DNA from: Novosphingobium sp.
GTDB lineage: Bacteria; Pseudomonadota; Alphaproteobacteria; Sphingomonadales; Sphingomonadaceae
Reading direction: 5' to 3'
Assembly (NCBI RefSeq): GCF_025351285.1
Contig: NZ_JANXWG010000091.1
Coordinates: 1-34,093, forward strand
Length of the DNA stretch: 34,093 nucleotides
The position numbers and the translations under genes are program-made. The notes below the pieces were generated by a model. That model was not told the origin of the DNA. It saw only the letters and a list, made by a program, of their open reading frames with translations, and did not search any database. Positions 16,364 to 25,325 of this stretch are shown in pieces; position 1 is the stretch's first letter; every line of letters starts with the position of its first letter.

Positions 16364-16698
16364 TGAAAGTCCCTGCCTGCTACGATCCTGCACGCATGTT
16401 TGCGCCCCGGATCGCAATAAACCGCGCTAAAAATCCCTTTGGCGCGCCGTTGGGCGCCGTCCTGGCAGAATAGCCCCCTGCCAAGCGGGTGTGCCGGAGA
16501 CGCCGTCGACCAGCGCTTCAGCACCCCACTTTGGCGGGCCTGATAGACGCAAACCTGTCGCTTTGCCAACAGGCAAATTGGGGCTTTGGGGAAGCGATGC
16601 ACACGCCCTTTGGGACGTGTTAGGGCTTATCAAATGCACACCGCCGCTTGCGACTGTGGTTGTGCCAGTCGGTGTGCCCATGGATGCAGTTGCTGCTT
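16364..16698. other. 335-base gene-free, hairpin-rich stretch upstream of the bc1 operon
   Basis: No convincing gene is present on either strand; the short open frames show no family resemblance. The stretch carries several inverted repeats. TGGCAG/CTGCCA is at 16463-16483. TTTGCC/GGCAAA around AACA lies at about 16562-16577. An ACACG...CGTGT arm pair lies at about 16611-16620. GCACAC (16636) pairs with GTGTGC (16672), adjacent to CGACTG (16651) pairing with CAGTCG (16666). It must hold the 3' untranslated end of the midA transcript and the promoter and leader of petABC. I cannot match it to any RNA family I know (not tmRNA, RNase P, SRP RNA or a common riboswitch). Confidence 0.5.
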
Positions 16699-17772
16699 TC
16701 AAAATCCGGCGCCAGCGGGCCAGTCCGCGCCGGCCAGCCCCATGACCTTGAACAGCGCCCCCATCTGCCCTTCGCCGATCAGGCGTTCGCACGCGTCGCG
16801 GACTGCGCCGGCCTTGGCGGGGGCGTGGTGTGCCAGCGCCTCGGTGCGCGCCTCGATCCCCAGTGCGCGCAGCCAGCGACCTTGCTCGATCGTGCCGAGC
16901 CAGCGCACCCCGCGTGACTGGACGATGCTGGCCAGGACCGAAAAGTCGACGTGCGCGGTCAGGTCGGTGTCGCCCGGAGTGGTGAACACATCGACCTTGC
17001 GGTGCGCGCGTACGGCCTGGAGCGTGCTGCCGAGCTGCGAGGCGGTGTGGCCATAATCGATGACCAGCGCCGCACCGCCTTGCGAGGCAAGCCGGCCGGC
17101 GATTTCATAGACCACCGCCGCGCTGGCCGGGCTGGTTTCGATCAGGCTGCCTTCGGGCGCATGGCGGTGAATTGCGGGCACCGCTGCGTCCATCGGTTGA
17201 TCCCCCGCAACCGCGACGAGCGTCGTCCCGGCGACTCCGCCACCGCCGGGTGCCAGCGCCACCATCCGTTCGCGCCACCCATCGGGCGTGCGCACCAGTT
17301 GCCGCACCGGCAGCGCGTCGAGAAATTCGTTGGCGACGAGCAGGATCGGGCCAATGTCTGGCAGGGTCGACATGTCGGCGTGCCACAACGCCTGCGGATG
17401 ACTATCGAGCTGCAGCGCCTTGAGCGGGGTGCTGGTCTCGACGAAATGGATGCGCGGGTTGAGGCCATAGCGCTCCATCGCGCGCAAGGCATCGCGCGCC
17501 AGCGTGCCGCGGCCGGGACCCAGTTCAACGTAATGCACCGGTTCGGGGCGCCCGGCCTCGATCCACATATCGGCCAGCCACAACCCGATCAGCTCGCCGA
17601 ACATCTGGCTCACTTCGGGCGCGGTGATGAAATCGCCGGTGACGCCCAGCGGGTCGCGTGTGGTGTAATAGTGCGCGTTGGCCTCGGCCATGTAGTGCGC
17701 CAGGCTGATCGGGCCGGTGTTGGTGATCAGCCGGGCAAAGCGCGCAGCCAGGTCGGGGCCGGGCTGGTTCAC
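16699..17772 (-). CDS. SAM-dependent methyltransferase, MidA/NDUFAF7 family
   Basis: The protein has 357 residues. The family's mitochondrial member NDUFAF7 (MidA) methylates an arginine of a complex I subunit during assembly. A similar role here is possible but unproven. Visible features are the family N-terminus PISLAHYMAEANAHYYTTRD, GDFITAPEVSQMFGELIGLW, the SAM-binding VELGPGRGTLARDALRA, ANEFLDALPVRQLV and VIDYGHTAS. The start is GTG 17772, directly after the lgt stop (TAAGTG), so its ribosome binding site lies within lgt and the two are probably translated from one message. Length is normal. Confidence 0.9.
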   Translation of the reverse strand: MNQPGPDLAARFARLITNTGPISLAHYMAEANAHYYTTRDPLGVTGDFITAPEVSQMFGELIGLWLADMWIEAGRPEPVHYVELGPGRGTLARDALRAMERYGLNPRIHFVETSTPLKALQLDSHPQALWHADMSTLPDIGPILLVANEFLDALPVRQLVRTPDGWRERMVALAPGGGGVAGTTLVAVAGDQPMDAAVPAIHRHAPEGSLIETSPASAAVVYEIAGRLASQGGAALVIDYGHTASQLGSTLQAVRAHRKVDVFTTPGDTDLTAHVDFSVLASIVQSRGVRWLGTIEQGRWLRALGIEARTEALAHHAPAKAGAVRDACERLIGEGQMGALFKVMGLAGADWPAGAGF

Positions 17773-18651
17773 TTACGCCGGCTCGGGTCGATTCGCGGGC
17801 GCAGCTTCGGCCGTCGCAAATGCGCGCACCAGCAGCACCAGCCCGGTCAGGATCAGCGGCAGCGTCAGCCACTGGCCCATCGACAAGTGCGTGGCGCGCG
17901 CGAAATCCTGCAACTGCGCGTCGGGTTCGCGGAAGAATTCGACGGTGAAGCGGGCAAGGCCATAGCCCAGCGTGAAAACCCCCGTCAGCAAACCGACCCG
18001 CCAGCGCGCGCGGGTTTTCCAGAACAGCACCAGCAGTATCGTACCAAGCACGAACCCTTCGAGCAGCGCTTCGTATAGCTGGCTCGGGTGGCGGGGCATT
18101 TCGCCGCCGCCGGGGAACACCATCGCCCACGGCACGCTGGCATCGGTGATCCGGCCCCACAATTCGCCGTTCACGAAGTTGGCCAGCCGCCCGAAGAACA
18201 GTCCGAACGGCACGACCACCGAGATATAATCGCACAGCCGGATGAAGTTCAGCTTGTTGCTCCATGCCACCCAGCCGATCGCCATCACCGTGCCGATCAG
18301 CCCGCCGTGGAAGCTCATCCCGCCCTGCCACAGCTTGAACAGGTTGGCGGGGTGCGCCCACAATTCGGGTGCGTAGAAGATGGAATAGCCCAGGCGTCCG
18401 CCCAGGATGATGCCCAGCGTGGCGTAGAAAAACAGATCGTCGGCATGGCGCTGTGCCATCGGCGAGCCGGGCTGGCGGCTCATCCGCGACAAGTGCCAGT
18501 ACCCCAGCACGATACCCGCCAGATAAGCCAGGCTATACCACTTGATCGCGATCACTCCCAGATCGAGCGCGATCGGCGAAAGCCCGAGGTCTTCGAAGCG
18601 CAGTGGCTGGTGCACGATCACGGCAGCGCCGACGGCGAGACTTTGCAGCAC
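17773..18651 (-). CDS. lgt: Prolipoprotein diacylglyceryl transferase
   Basis: The 292-residue inner-membrane enzyme attaches diacylglycerol from phosphatidylglycerol to the lipobox cysteine of prolipoproteins, the first step of lipoprotein maturation. It has about seven transmembrane segments and the Lgt signature FFGRLANFVNGELWGR, preceded by GGMSFHGGLIG with the conserved histidine and GGRLGYSIFY. The start is GTG 18651 with GGAG seven bases upstream. It heads the lgt-methyltransferase pair and diverges from the acyl-CoA synthetase gene. Confidence 0.95.
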   Translation of the reverse strand: MLQSLAVGAAVIVHQPLRFEDLGLSPIALDLGVIAIKWYSLAYLAGIVLGYWHLSRMSRQPGSPMAQRHADDLFFYATLGIILGGRLGYSIFYAPELWAHPANLFKLWQGGMSFHGGLIGTVMAIGWVAWSNKLNFIRLCDYISVVVPFGLFFGRLANFVNGELWGRITDASVPWAMVFPGGGEMPRHPSQLYEALLEGFVLGTILLVLFWKTRARWRVGLLTGVFTLGYGLARFTVEFFREPDAQLQDFARATHLSMGQWLTLPLILTGLVLLVRAFATAEAAPANRPEPA

Positions 18652-18798
18652 GCGAACTCCAATTCCTGTTTATCGACACACTTGTCAGCAGCATGGCCCG
18701 CCCCCTAAGGTGCACCATCGGCTTTGTGGGCCGGGCATAGGCAGAAACACCAGGCCGGGCAACGCCAGAGAGCGTGCGAGGTTTTCAGGGAGACGGGA

Positions 18799-20514
18799 AT
18801 GCAGACCGAGCTTGATCGCGATCTTCGCCAGGTAATGGACGCACTGGTGGCGCCCGCCGGCATGATGGCGACCGTGCCGTTCCACCGCTTCGGCCGCGAT
18901 CTGCCGATGATCGCTGCCGCTCCCGCCACGCTGCCCTACTATTTTGCGCATTTCTGTGCCGAACAGGGCGACAAGACCTTCCTCGTCGATGGCGAACTGC
19001 GGCTGACATTTGCCCACACTTACGCTGCGGCACGGATCGTGGCGGGCGGGTTGGTAGCCGGACATGGCGTTGCCAGGGGCGATCGCATCGGCATCGCCGC
19101 GCGCAATTCGACAAGCTGGGTGGTCGCCTACATGGCCGTGCTGATGGCGGGCGGTTGCGCCACGCTGCTCAACGGCTGGTGGACGGGCGAGGAACTGGCG
19201 GCGGGTATCGACCTGGTCGGTTGCACGCTGGTGCTGGCCGATGCCGGCCGGGCCAAGCGGCTCGACGGCCACGCGCATGGCGCCAAGGTGGTGCTGATCG
19301 AGCACGATTGCCTGCCGGCTCAAGGGCTTGCCGCGCTGACCGCGCTGGGGGGCGGCGCCGACACGCCGCTGCCCGCGCTGACCACTGACGATCTGGCCAC
19401 CGTGCTGTTCACTTCGGGCTCGACCGGGCAATCGAAGGGTGCCTATTCGGATCACCGCGGCGTGGTGCAGGGCACTTTCAGTTACATCGCGCAGACCGTG
19501 AACATGCTCGGCGTGATGACCGCAAAGGGCCAGGCGCCGACTGACCAGCCTTCGACGCTGGTCAACGTGCCGCTGTTCCACGTGACCGGCGAAGTGCCCG
19601 TGCTGCTGCAAAGCTTCGCCATCGGGCGCAAGCTGGTGCTGATGCCCAAGTGGAACGCCGAAGCCGCCATGCAATTGATCGAGCGCGAACGGATCACCTA
19701 CTTCGTCGGCGTGCCGCTGATGAGTTACGAAATCGCCACGCATCCCGATCGCGACAAGTACGACATGTCGAGTTGCACCGCGTTTGCGGCCGGCGGCGCG
19801 CCGCGCCCGCCCGAACACGTCGCGCGCATCCGCGAAGCACTGCCCGGCGCTTTCCCGCTGCTGGGCTATGGCCTGACCGAAACCAACGGCGTGGGCTGCG
19901 GCAACCTCAATGAAAACTACCTGGCCAAGCCGGGCAGCACCGGCACCGCATCGCGCCCACTGGTCGATATGGCGATCCTGGACGATGCCGGCCAGCCGCT
20001 GCCGAGCGGCAAAGTGGGCGAAGTAAGCTTGCGCAGCGTGTGCAACTTCCTGGGTTATTGGGACAATCCCGCCGCTACCGCCGCTGCGATCATGCCCGAC
20101 GGCTATTTCCGTTCGGGCGACCTCGGCTACCTGGACGAGGACGGCTACCTGTTCATCGTCGACCGCAAGAAGGACATCATCATCCGCGGCGGCGAAAACA
20201 TCAGTTGCGTCGAAGTCGAAGCCGCGATCTACGGCCACCCCGACGTGGCCGAAGCCAGCGTATTCGGCTTGCCCGACGAACTGTTCGGCGAAGTCCCGGC
20301 AGCGGTCTACCTGGTCAAGACTGGCGCCGTGCTTCACCCGGATGCATTATGCGCATACCTGCGCGAACACCTCGCCCCGTTCAAGGTTCCGGTAAAGGCC
20401 TGGGAAGTGACCGAAGCGCTGCCCCGGCTCGGCACCGAAAAGGTCGACAAACGCGCCTTGCGCACGCGCTACACGAGCGAGTGGGAAGAGGCCAAGGCCG
20501 CCGCCAAAGCCTGA
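18799..20514 (+). CDS. Fatty acyl-CoA/acyl-AMP synthetase (AMP-binding family)
   Basis: The 571-residue adenylate-forming enzyme activates a carboxylic acid to acyl-AMP and then acyl-CoA. Motifs are the P-loop-like VLFTSGSTGQSKGAYSDH (about 206-223), the A5 motif GYGLTETNGVG, YFRSGDLGYLDEDGYLFIVD, RKKDIIIRGGENISCVEVEA and the C-terminal lysine region GTEKVDKRALR. The overall form is that of class I acyl-CoA ligases. Chain length or aromatic specificity cannot be read. ATG 18799 has GGGAGACGGGA upstream. A weak TTGTCA (18682) / TAAGGT (18706) pair with an 18-base spacer may be its promoter. Confidence 0.9.
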   Translation: MQTELDRDLRQVMDALVAPAGMMATVPFHRFGRDLPMIAAAPATLPYYFAHFCAEQGDKTFLVDGELRLTFAHTYAAARIVAGGLVAGHGVARGDRIGIAARNSTSWVVAYMAVLMAGGCATLLNGWWTGEELAAGIDLVGCTLVLADAGRAKRLDGHAHGAKVVLIEHDCLPAQGLAALTALGGGADTPLPALTTDDLATVLFTSGSTGQSKGAYSDHRGVVQGTFSYIAQTVNMLGVMTAKGQAPTDQPSTLVNVPLFHVTGEVPVLLQSFAIGRKLVLMPKWNAEAAMQLIERERITYFVGVPLMSYEIATHPDRDKYDMSSCTAFAAGGAPRPPEHVARIREALPGAFPLLGYGLTETNGVGCGNLNENYLAKPGSTGTASRPLVDMAILDDAGQPLPSGKVGEVSLRSVCNFLGYWDNPAATAAAIMPDGYFRSGDLGYLDEDGYLFIVDRKKDIIIRGGENISCVEVEAAIYGHPDVAEASVFGLPDELFGEVPAAVYLVKTGAVLHPDALCAYLREHLAPFKVPVKAWEVTEALPRLGTEKVDKRALRTRYTSEWEEAKAAAKA

Positions 20515-20576
20515 ACACGTATTTCTCCGGGTGGCCGTGCGTTGCTCTTGCGGGAAGGCGCGCCTAAGTCCCGCCC

Positions 20577-23330
20577 ATGACTTTGCCCCGTCCAGCCAAC
20601 CAGCGCGCCATCATCGACCGTCGCGCGCTTGCCGATGCCGTAGCCGCCCTGGTTGCCGAGAAGGGCGCGGGCGCGCGGCCGCCAGTGGTGGAGCAGTTGC
20701 GCGGAGCGTTGGCGGCGGGGCGCGTCGAGATTGCGCGGCGGCTGAGCGAAAAGCCCTCCGCCGGGAACGATTGCGCCGCCGCGCAGGCTTTCCTGGTCGA
20801 TCAACTGGTGCGCGTGATCCACGATCACGTGATCGCCGATGTCTATCCGGCCAGTAACCGCAGCTCGGGCGAACGGCTCGCGATCGCTGCGGTCGGCGGC
20901 TACGGGCGCGGCGAAATGGCACCGCATTCGGATGTGGATATCGCCTTTCTCACGCCCGGCAAGCAGACCGCGTGGTGCGAACAGGTGATCGAGGCCATGC
21001 TCTATTTCCTTTGGGATCTCGGGCTCAAGGTCGGTCAATCGAGCCGCTCGCTCGATGAAATGGTGCGCATGGCGCGCGGCGATCTGACGATCCGCACCGC
21101 GATGCTCGAAGGCCGCTACGTGTGGGGCGATCGCGCGCTTTACGAGGAAGCGAGCCGCCGGTTCTTCGCCGAAGTTGTCACCGGAACCGAACGCCAGTTC
21201 GTTGCCGATAAGCTGGCCGAGCGCAACGAACGCCACCGCAAGCTGGGCGACAGCCGCTATGTGGTCGAACCGAACGTGAAGGAAGGCAAAGGCTGCCTGC
21301 GCGATCTGCACACGCTCTACTGGATCGGCAAATACATCCACAAGGTTAAGAGCGCGAGCGAACTGGTCGATGTCGGGCTGCTCAGCGCGTCCGAATACCG
21401 CTCGTTCCGCCGCGCCGAGAACTTCTTCTGGGCGGTGCGCTGCCACTTGCACATGGTCACCAACCGCCCCGAAGACCGGCTGACCTTCGACCTCCAGCGC
21501 GAAGTCGCGACGCGAATGAACTTCTCCGACCGGCCGGGCAAGAGCGCGGTCGAGCGGTTCATGCAGTACTTCTTCCTCCAGGCCAAAGTGGTGGGATCGC
21601 TGACCGGCGTGTTCCTGGCGCAGCTCGATGAGCAGTTTGCCAAGAAAAAGGGCGGCCTGCTCGCCAGCTTCCGCCGCCCGCGCCGCCGCACCGTCGGCGT
21701 GGGTGGCGCGTTCGTGGTCGAGAACGAGAAACTCCACCTCGCCCGGCCCGAAGTGTTCGAGCAGGACGCAGGCCGGCTGGTCGAACTGTTCACCGTCGCC
21801 GATCGGGAACGCATCGAGATCCACCCCGATGCGCTGCGCCGCGCTCGCCACGATTTGTCGCTGATCGATGCCGATGCGCGCAAGGACCCGCGCGCCAATG
21901 CGCTGTTCATGGAATTGCTGACCAGCCGCCGCGATCCCGAACTGGTCCTGCGCTGGATGAACGAAGCGGGCGTGTTCGGCCGCTTCGTGCCCGATTTCGG
22001 ACGCGTCGTCGCGCAGATGCAGTTCGACATGTACCACCACTACACGGTCGACGAACACTCGATCCGCGCGATCGGGCTGATGGCGCGGATCGAAAAGGGC
22101 GAACTGGCCGAGGATCACCCGCTGGCCAGCAATGTCATTTCCAAGATCGTGTCTCGCCGCGTGCTGTATGTGTCGATCCTGCTTCACGATATCGCCAAGG
22201 GCCGGCAGGGCGATCACAGCGTGCTCGGCGCCGAAGTGGCGATGAAGCTGTGCCCGCGGCTGGGTCTGAGCGATGCCGAGACCGAGCTGGTAGCCTGGCT
22301 GGTGCGCCATCACCTGATCATGAGCTCGACCGCATTCAAGCGCGATCTGGCCGATTTCAAGACGATCGCCGATTTCGCCGCCACGGTGCAAAGCGTCGAG
22401 CGGCTGCGGCTGCTGCTGCTGCTGACGATCGTTGATATCCGCGCGGTCGGTCCCGGCGTGTGGAACAGCTGGAAGCGCCAGTTGCTCGGCGACCTTTACC
22501 AGGCGACCGAGGAACAGTTGCGGCTGGGCCACAAGGCGCACGGCCGGCCTGAACGCATCGCCGCGAAAAAGGCCTCGGTGGGCGCTTTGCTGAAAGAGCG
22601 CGACCTGCTGATCGGCACCGTCGGCCGGCAACTGTCCGATGCTTACTGGATCGCCGAGCCCGAAGATATCATCGCGCTCAACCTGGCGGCGATGGATCGC
22701 GCGATCGACCAGCCATTGACGGTGGAGGCGCATTACTATCCCGCGCGCGGTGCCACGCTGCTGACCGTGCTCGCGGCCGATCACCCCGGCCTATTCTATC
22801 GCATCGCCGGCGGCATCCACCTGGCGGGCGGCAACATCATCGACGCGCGCATCCACACCGCGAAAAACGGCCTCGCGGTCGACAATTTCCTGGTGCAGGA
22901 TCCGCTGGGGCGCCCGCTTAACGAAGCGAACCAGATCGAACGGCTCAAGACCGCGATCGCCGATGCGCTGGCCAACCGCGTGAAGCTGCTGCCCGGCCTG
23001 ATCGCCCGTCCGCTCGCTCGCCTGCGCGCCGACGCCTTCGACGTTTCGCCAATGGTGGTGTTCGACAATCAGGCCTCGAACCGTTTCACCGTGATCGAAG
23101 TGGGTTCGCGCGATCGCCCAGCGTTGCTCAATCGGCTGGCGCGCACGCTGTTCGAGGCGCGGTTGATCGTCCATTCGGCGCACATCGCGACGTATGGCGA
23201 ACGCGCGGTCGATACGTTCTACGTAACCGACCTGCTCGGCAGCAAAGTTGAAAGCGATGCGCGGTTGAAGACGATCGAAAAGCGGCTGCTCGAGGCAGCT
23301 TCGGATCGGCGGGAGACTGTGGCGGCTTGA
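20577..23330 (+). CDS. glnD: [Protein-PII] uridylyltransferase/uridylyl-removing enzyme
   Basis: The 917-residue nitrogen sensor uridylylates PII proteins when glutamine is low and reverses this when it is high. Domains in order: nucleotidyltransferase at about 100-300 with AVGGYGRGEMAPHSDVDIAF (GG..R and the DxD pair); a GlnD-specific linker; an HD hydrolase domain at about 480-620 with VSILLHDIAKGRQGDHSVLG; and two C-terminal ACT domains (about 715-785 and 836-905; LLTVLAADHPGLFYRIAGGI and VIEVGSRDRPALLNRLARTL). Full length and complete. It starts 62 bases after the acyl-CoA synthetase, with which it has no obvious functional link. ATG 20577 lacks a strong Shine-Dalgarno sequence. Confidence 0.96.
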   Translation: MTLPRPANQRAIIDRRALADAVAALVAEKGAGARPPVVEQLRGALAAGRVEIARRLSEKPSAGNDCAAAQAFLVDQLVRVIHDHVIADVYPASNRSSGERLAIAAVGGYGRGEMAPHSDVDIAFLTPGKQTAWCEQVIEAMLYFLWDLGLKVGQSSRSLDEMVRMARGDLTIRTAMLEGRYVWGDRALYEEASRRFFAEVVTGTERQFVADKLAERNERHRKLGDSRYVVEPNVKEGKGCLRDLHTLYWIGKYIHKVKSASELVDVGLLSASEYRSFRRAENFFWAVRCHLHMVTNRPEDRLTFDLQREVATRMNFSDRPGKSAVERFMQYFFLQAKVVGSLTGVFLAQLDEQFAKKKGGLLASFRRPRRRTVGVGGAFVVENEKLHLARPEVFEQDAGRLVELFTVADRERIEIHPDALRRARHDLSLIDADARKDPRANALFMELLTSRRDPELVLRWMNEAGVFGRFVPDFGRVVAQMQFDMYHHYTVDEHSIRAIGLMARIEKGELAEDHPLASNVISKIVSRRVLYVSILLHDIAKGRQGDHSVLGAEVAMKLCPRLGLSDAETELVAWLVRHHLIMSSTAFKRDLADFKTIADFAATVQSVERLRLLLLLTIVDIRAVGPGVWNSWKRQLLGDLYQATEEQLRLGHKAHGRPERIAAKKASVGALLKERDLLIGTVGRQLSDAYWIAEPEDIIALNLAAMDRAIDQPLTVEAHYYPARGATLLTVLAADHPGLFYRIAGGIHLAGGNIIDARIHTAKNGLAVDNFLVQDPLGRPLNEANQIERLKTAIADALANRVKLLPGLIARPLARLRADAFDVSPMVVFDNQASNRFTVIEVGSRDRPALLNRLARTLFEARLIVHSAHIATYGERAVDTFYVTDLLGSKVESDARLKTIEKRLLEAASDRRETVAA

Positions 23331-23354
23331 GTTGAGCTTGGTGCGTCAGGCTTG

Positions 23355-23804
23355 CTACTGCTTCGGGAAGCCATGTTTGAACTCGACGCGGATCAGGTGC
23401 AGCGGCTTTGAATCGAGATTGTTGACCGAGTGCAGCGCTTCCGGGGGCACACGGATCACGCGCGGCAATGCCACCTTGTCAGCCCCGGGCAGCTTCGGCG
23501 GCAGAACGTTGCCCTTGCCGTCGCGATTCTCGCTTTTCACGGGGCGGTCGTAGACGATGATGCTGGGCCACTGGTGGTGATGCGGTGTCTCCACTTCGCC
23601 TGGCGCCACGGTGACGGAGAGCACGCGGATCTCGCTGTCCTCGTAGATCACTGCGTGGTTATTCTTGCCGGAGGCGGCCGCGTCCTGCTTCGGGTCCCAG
23701 GTTTTAGGGTCGGTGCCGTCGGTGCTGATAGGCATATCTTGCGCGAAGGTTGTTGCTGGAGCGACGAGGAGGAACGCGCTGGCGACAAGCTTGACGGTTT
23801 TCAT
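23355..23804 (-). CDS. Secreted cupin-fold protein
   Basis: The protein has 149 residues. A clear signal peptide (MKTVKLVASAFLLVAPATTFA, cut after about residue 21) precedes a small beta-rich domain. A metal-binding-like triple histidine is in VAPGEVETPHHHQWPSIIVY, and a second conserved-looking histidine is in PPEALHSVNNLDSKPLHLIR; both are as in single-domain cupins. No specific activity can be named. ATG 23804 has AGGA eight bases upstream. The longer frame to 23975 would begin inside gltX, and the promoter at 23844-23872 lies within it, so it is rejected. The gene is convergent with glnD and lies downstream of gltX on the same strand. Confidence 0.8.
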   Translation of the reverse strand: MKTVKLVASAFLLVAPATTFAQDMPISTDGTDPKTWDPKQDAAASGKNNHAVIYEDSEIRVLSVTVAPGEVETPHHHQWPSIIVYDRPVKSENRDGKGNVLPPKLPGADKVALPRVIRVPPEALHSVNNLDSKPLHLIRVEFKHGFPKQ

Positions 23805-23843
23805 GGCGTCGTTCCTCCGCGCGCCCTTGTTGAGCACCACCGA

Positions 23844-23872
23844 ATCGTAGTTTGCCGCACCCCACTGGTCAA
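23844..23872 (-). promoter_or_regulatory. Sigma-70-type promoter of the cupin gene
   Basis: On the minus strand TTGACC (plus 23867-23872) and TACGAT (plus 23844-23849) are separated by exactly 17 bases. The predicted transcription start at about 23837 leaves a leader of roughly 33 bases with a good ribosome binding site. The cupin gene can therefore be expressed independently of gltX. Confidence 0.6.
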
Positions 23873-23934
23873 TAAACCAACGCAGCCAGTCCCGGGAAGC
23901 AAGGGCAATGGCCGTTGCCAGCCGGAGGCGAACT

Positions 23935-25272
23935 TTACCCCTCAGCCGCCTTCCGCAACCGCGCAACCGCCGCATCGCGCCCGATCAGCGGCAGCAGCGA
24001 CGCCATGTCGGGCCCGTGGTCGTGCGCGGTCAGCGCCTGGCGCAGCGGCAGGAACAGCGGCTTGCCCTTGCGCCCGGTCGCGTCCTTGAGCGCGGCGGTA
24101 AGCGCGCGCCACGGATCGTCGCCCCATTCGCCGGCCGCCAGCGTTTCCGCGGCGGTGGCAAGATAGGCGTGGGTTTCGTCATCGAATGCGGGCGGCGCGA
24201 TCGGGCCGGCGATCACTTGCCACCATTCGCCGGCCTCGCCGATATGCGCGAGGTTGGGGCGGATCGTGGCCCATGCGGCCTCGCTCATGCCTTCGGGCAG
24301 CAAGTGCGAAACGCGGGCGAAGGGCAGGTGGTGAACGACAGCGGCGTTGACACGGTGCAGTTCGATCTCGTCGAAACGCGCTGGCGCGCGGCCAAAGCGC
24401 GAGAGGTCGAAGCTGGCAGCGAGCGCTTCGGCATCGAGCGTTGGATCGACCGGATCGGACGTGCCCAGCCGTGCCAGCAGCGCCACCAGCGCCTCGGGCT
24501 CGATCCCGGCTTCGCGCAGTTCTGAAACACCCAGCGAACCGAGCCGCTTCGACAGTTTGCCTTCGGCGCCCACCAGCAGGGCTTCGTGTGCAAATTTCGG
24601 CGGTTCAGCGCCGAGCGCGGTGAACATCTGTACTTGCGTGGCGGTGTTCGAGACGTGGTCCTCGCCGCGCAGCACTTGCGTCACGCCCATCTCCACGTCG
24701 TCGATCGCCGAGGGCAGCATGTAGAGCCACGAACCATCGGCGCGGCGGATCACCGGGTCCGAAAGCTGACGCGCGTCGAAGTTCTGCGGGCCCCTGATGC
24801 CATCCATCCATTCGATAGGCGTCTCGTGATCTAGCAGGAAACGCCAGTGCGGCTGATCGCCGGCTGCCGCGCGCGCGGCGTGATCGGCCTCGGTCAGCGC
24901 CAGTGCGCCACGATCGTAAATCGGCGGCAGGCCACGCCCCAATTGTACCTTGCGCTTGAGATCGAGCTCCAGCGCGGTTTCGTAGCAGCGATAGATCCGC
25001 CCCGCCGCAACCAGCTTGTCGAACGCCGCCTCGTAGATCGCAAAGCGCGCCGATTGCCGTTCTTCGCCATCGGGACGCAGTCCCAGCCACGCCAGATCGG
25101 CGCGGATGGCATCGACGTATTCCTCGCGGCTGCGCGCGGCATCGGTATCGTCGATCCGCAGCAGGAACTTGCCGCCGGCTTGTTTGGCCAGCAGCCAGTT
25201 GTGCAAGGCGGTGCGGATATTGCCGACGTGGAGGTTGCCGGTGGGGCTGGGCGCGAAACGGGTGGTGGTCAT
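23935..25272 (-). CDS. gltX: Glutamyl-tRNA synthetase (class I, short form)
   Basis: The 445-residue enzyme charges tRNA with glutamate. N-terminal FAPSPTGNLHVGNIRTALHN carries the HIGH-type motif (HVGN), and VGAEGKLSKRLGSLGV carries the KMSKS-type motif (KLSKR). LRIDDTDAARSREEY and LRGEDHVSNTATQVQMFTAL are also typical. Many alphaproteobacteria have two GltX paralogues, one serving tRNA-Glu and one mischarging tRNA-Gln for the amidotransferase route. The shorter length and KLSKR variant resemble the second type, but this is a guess without the other copy. ATG 25272 begins the conserved region directly. Confidence 0.93.
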   Translation of the reverse strand: MTTTRFAPSPTGNLHVGNIRTALHNWLLAKQAGGKFLLRIDDTDAARSREEYVDAIRADLAWLGLRPDGEERQSARFAIYEAAFDKLVAAGRIYRCYETALELDLKRKVQLGRGLPPIYDRGALALTEADHAARAAAGDQPHWRFLLDHETPIEWMDGIRGPQNFDARQLSDPVIRRADGSWLYMLPSAIDDVEMGVTQVLRGEDHVSNTATQVQMFTALGAEPPKFAHEALLVGAEGKLSKRLGSLGVSELREAGIEPEALVALLARLGTSDPVDPTLDAEALAASFDLSRFGRAPARFDEIELHRVNAAVVHHLPFARVSHLLPEGMSEAAWATIRPNLAHIGEAGEWWQVIAGPIAPPAFDDETHAYLATAAETLAAGEWGDDPWRALTAALKDATGRKGKPLFLPLRQALTAHDHGPDMASLLPLIGRDAAVARLRKAAEG

Positions 25273-25325
25273 GTGCGGCCTATAGCGGACTTGCCGGCCC
25301 GGACCAGCCCGGACCAGTGACCGGA

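Noticed and set aside
16491..16498. Cobalamin riboswitch or other known riboswitch in the gap upstream of petA
   Set aside because: A GCCGGAGACGCCG segment loosely recalls a B12 box, but the remaining conserved elements are absent and the neighbouring genes do not fit.
16427..16792. Short frames on both strands in the gap ahead of the bc1 operon as possible small proteins
   Set aside because: There is no convincing ribosome binding site, no family resemblance, and the frames overlap each other and the midA coding end; structured non-coding sequence is a better reading.
18685..20337. 550-codon minus-strand frame opposite the acyl-CoA synthetase
   Set aside because: It is antisense to all the adenylate-forming enzyme motifs and has no domain of its own.
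20469..22784. 771-codon open frame on the minus strand across glnD
   Set aside because: It is antisense to a complete, motif-rich glnD; its translation is His/Arg/Gln-rich low complexity, typical of a reverse frame in GC-rich DNA.
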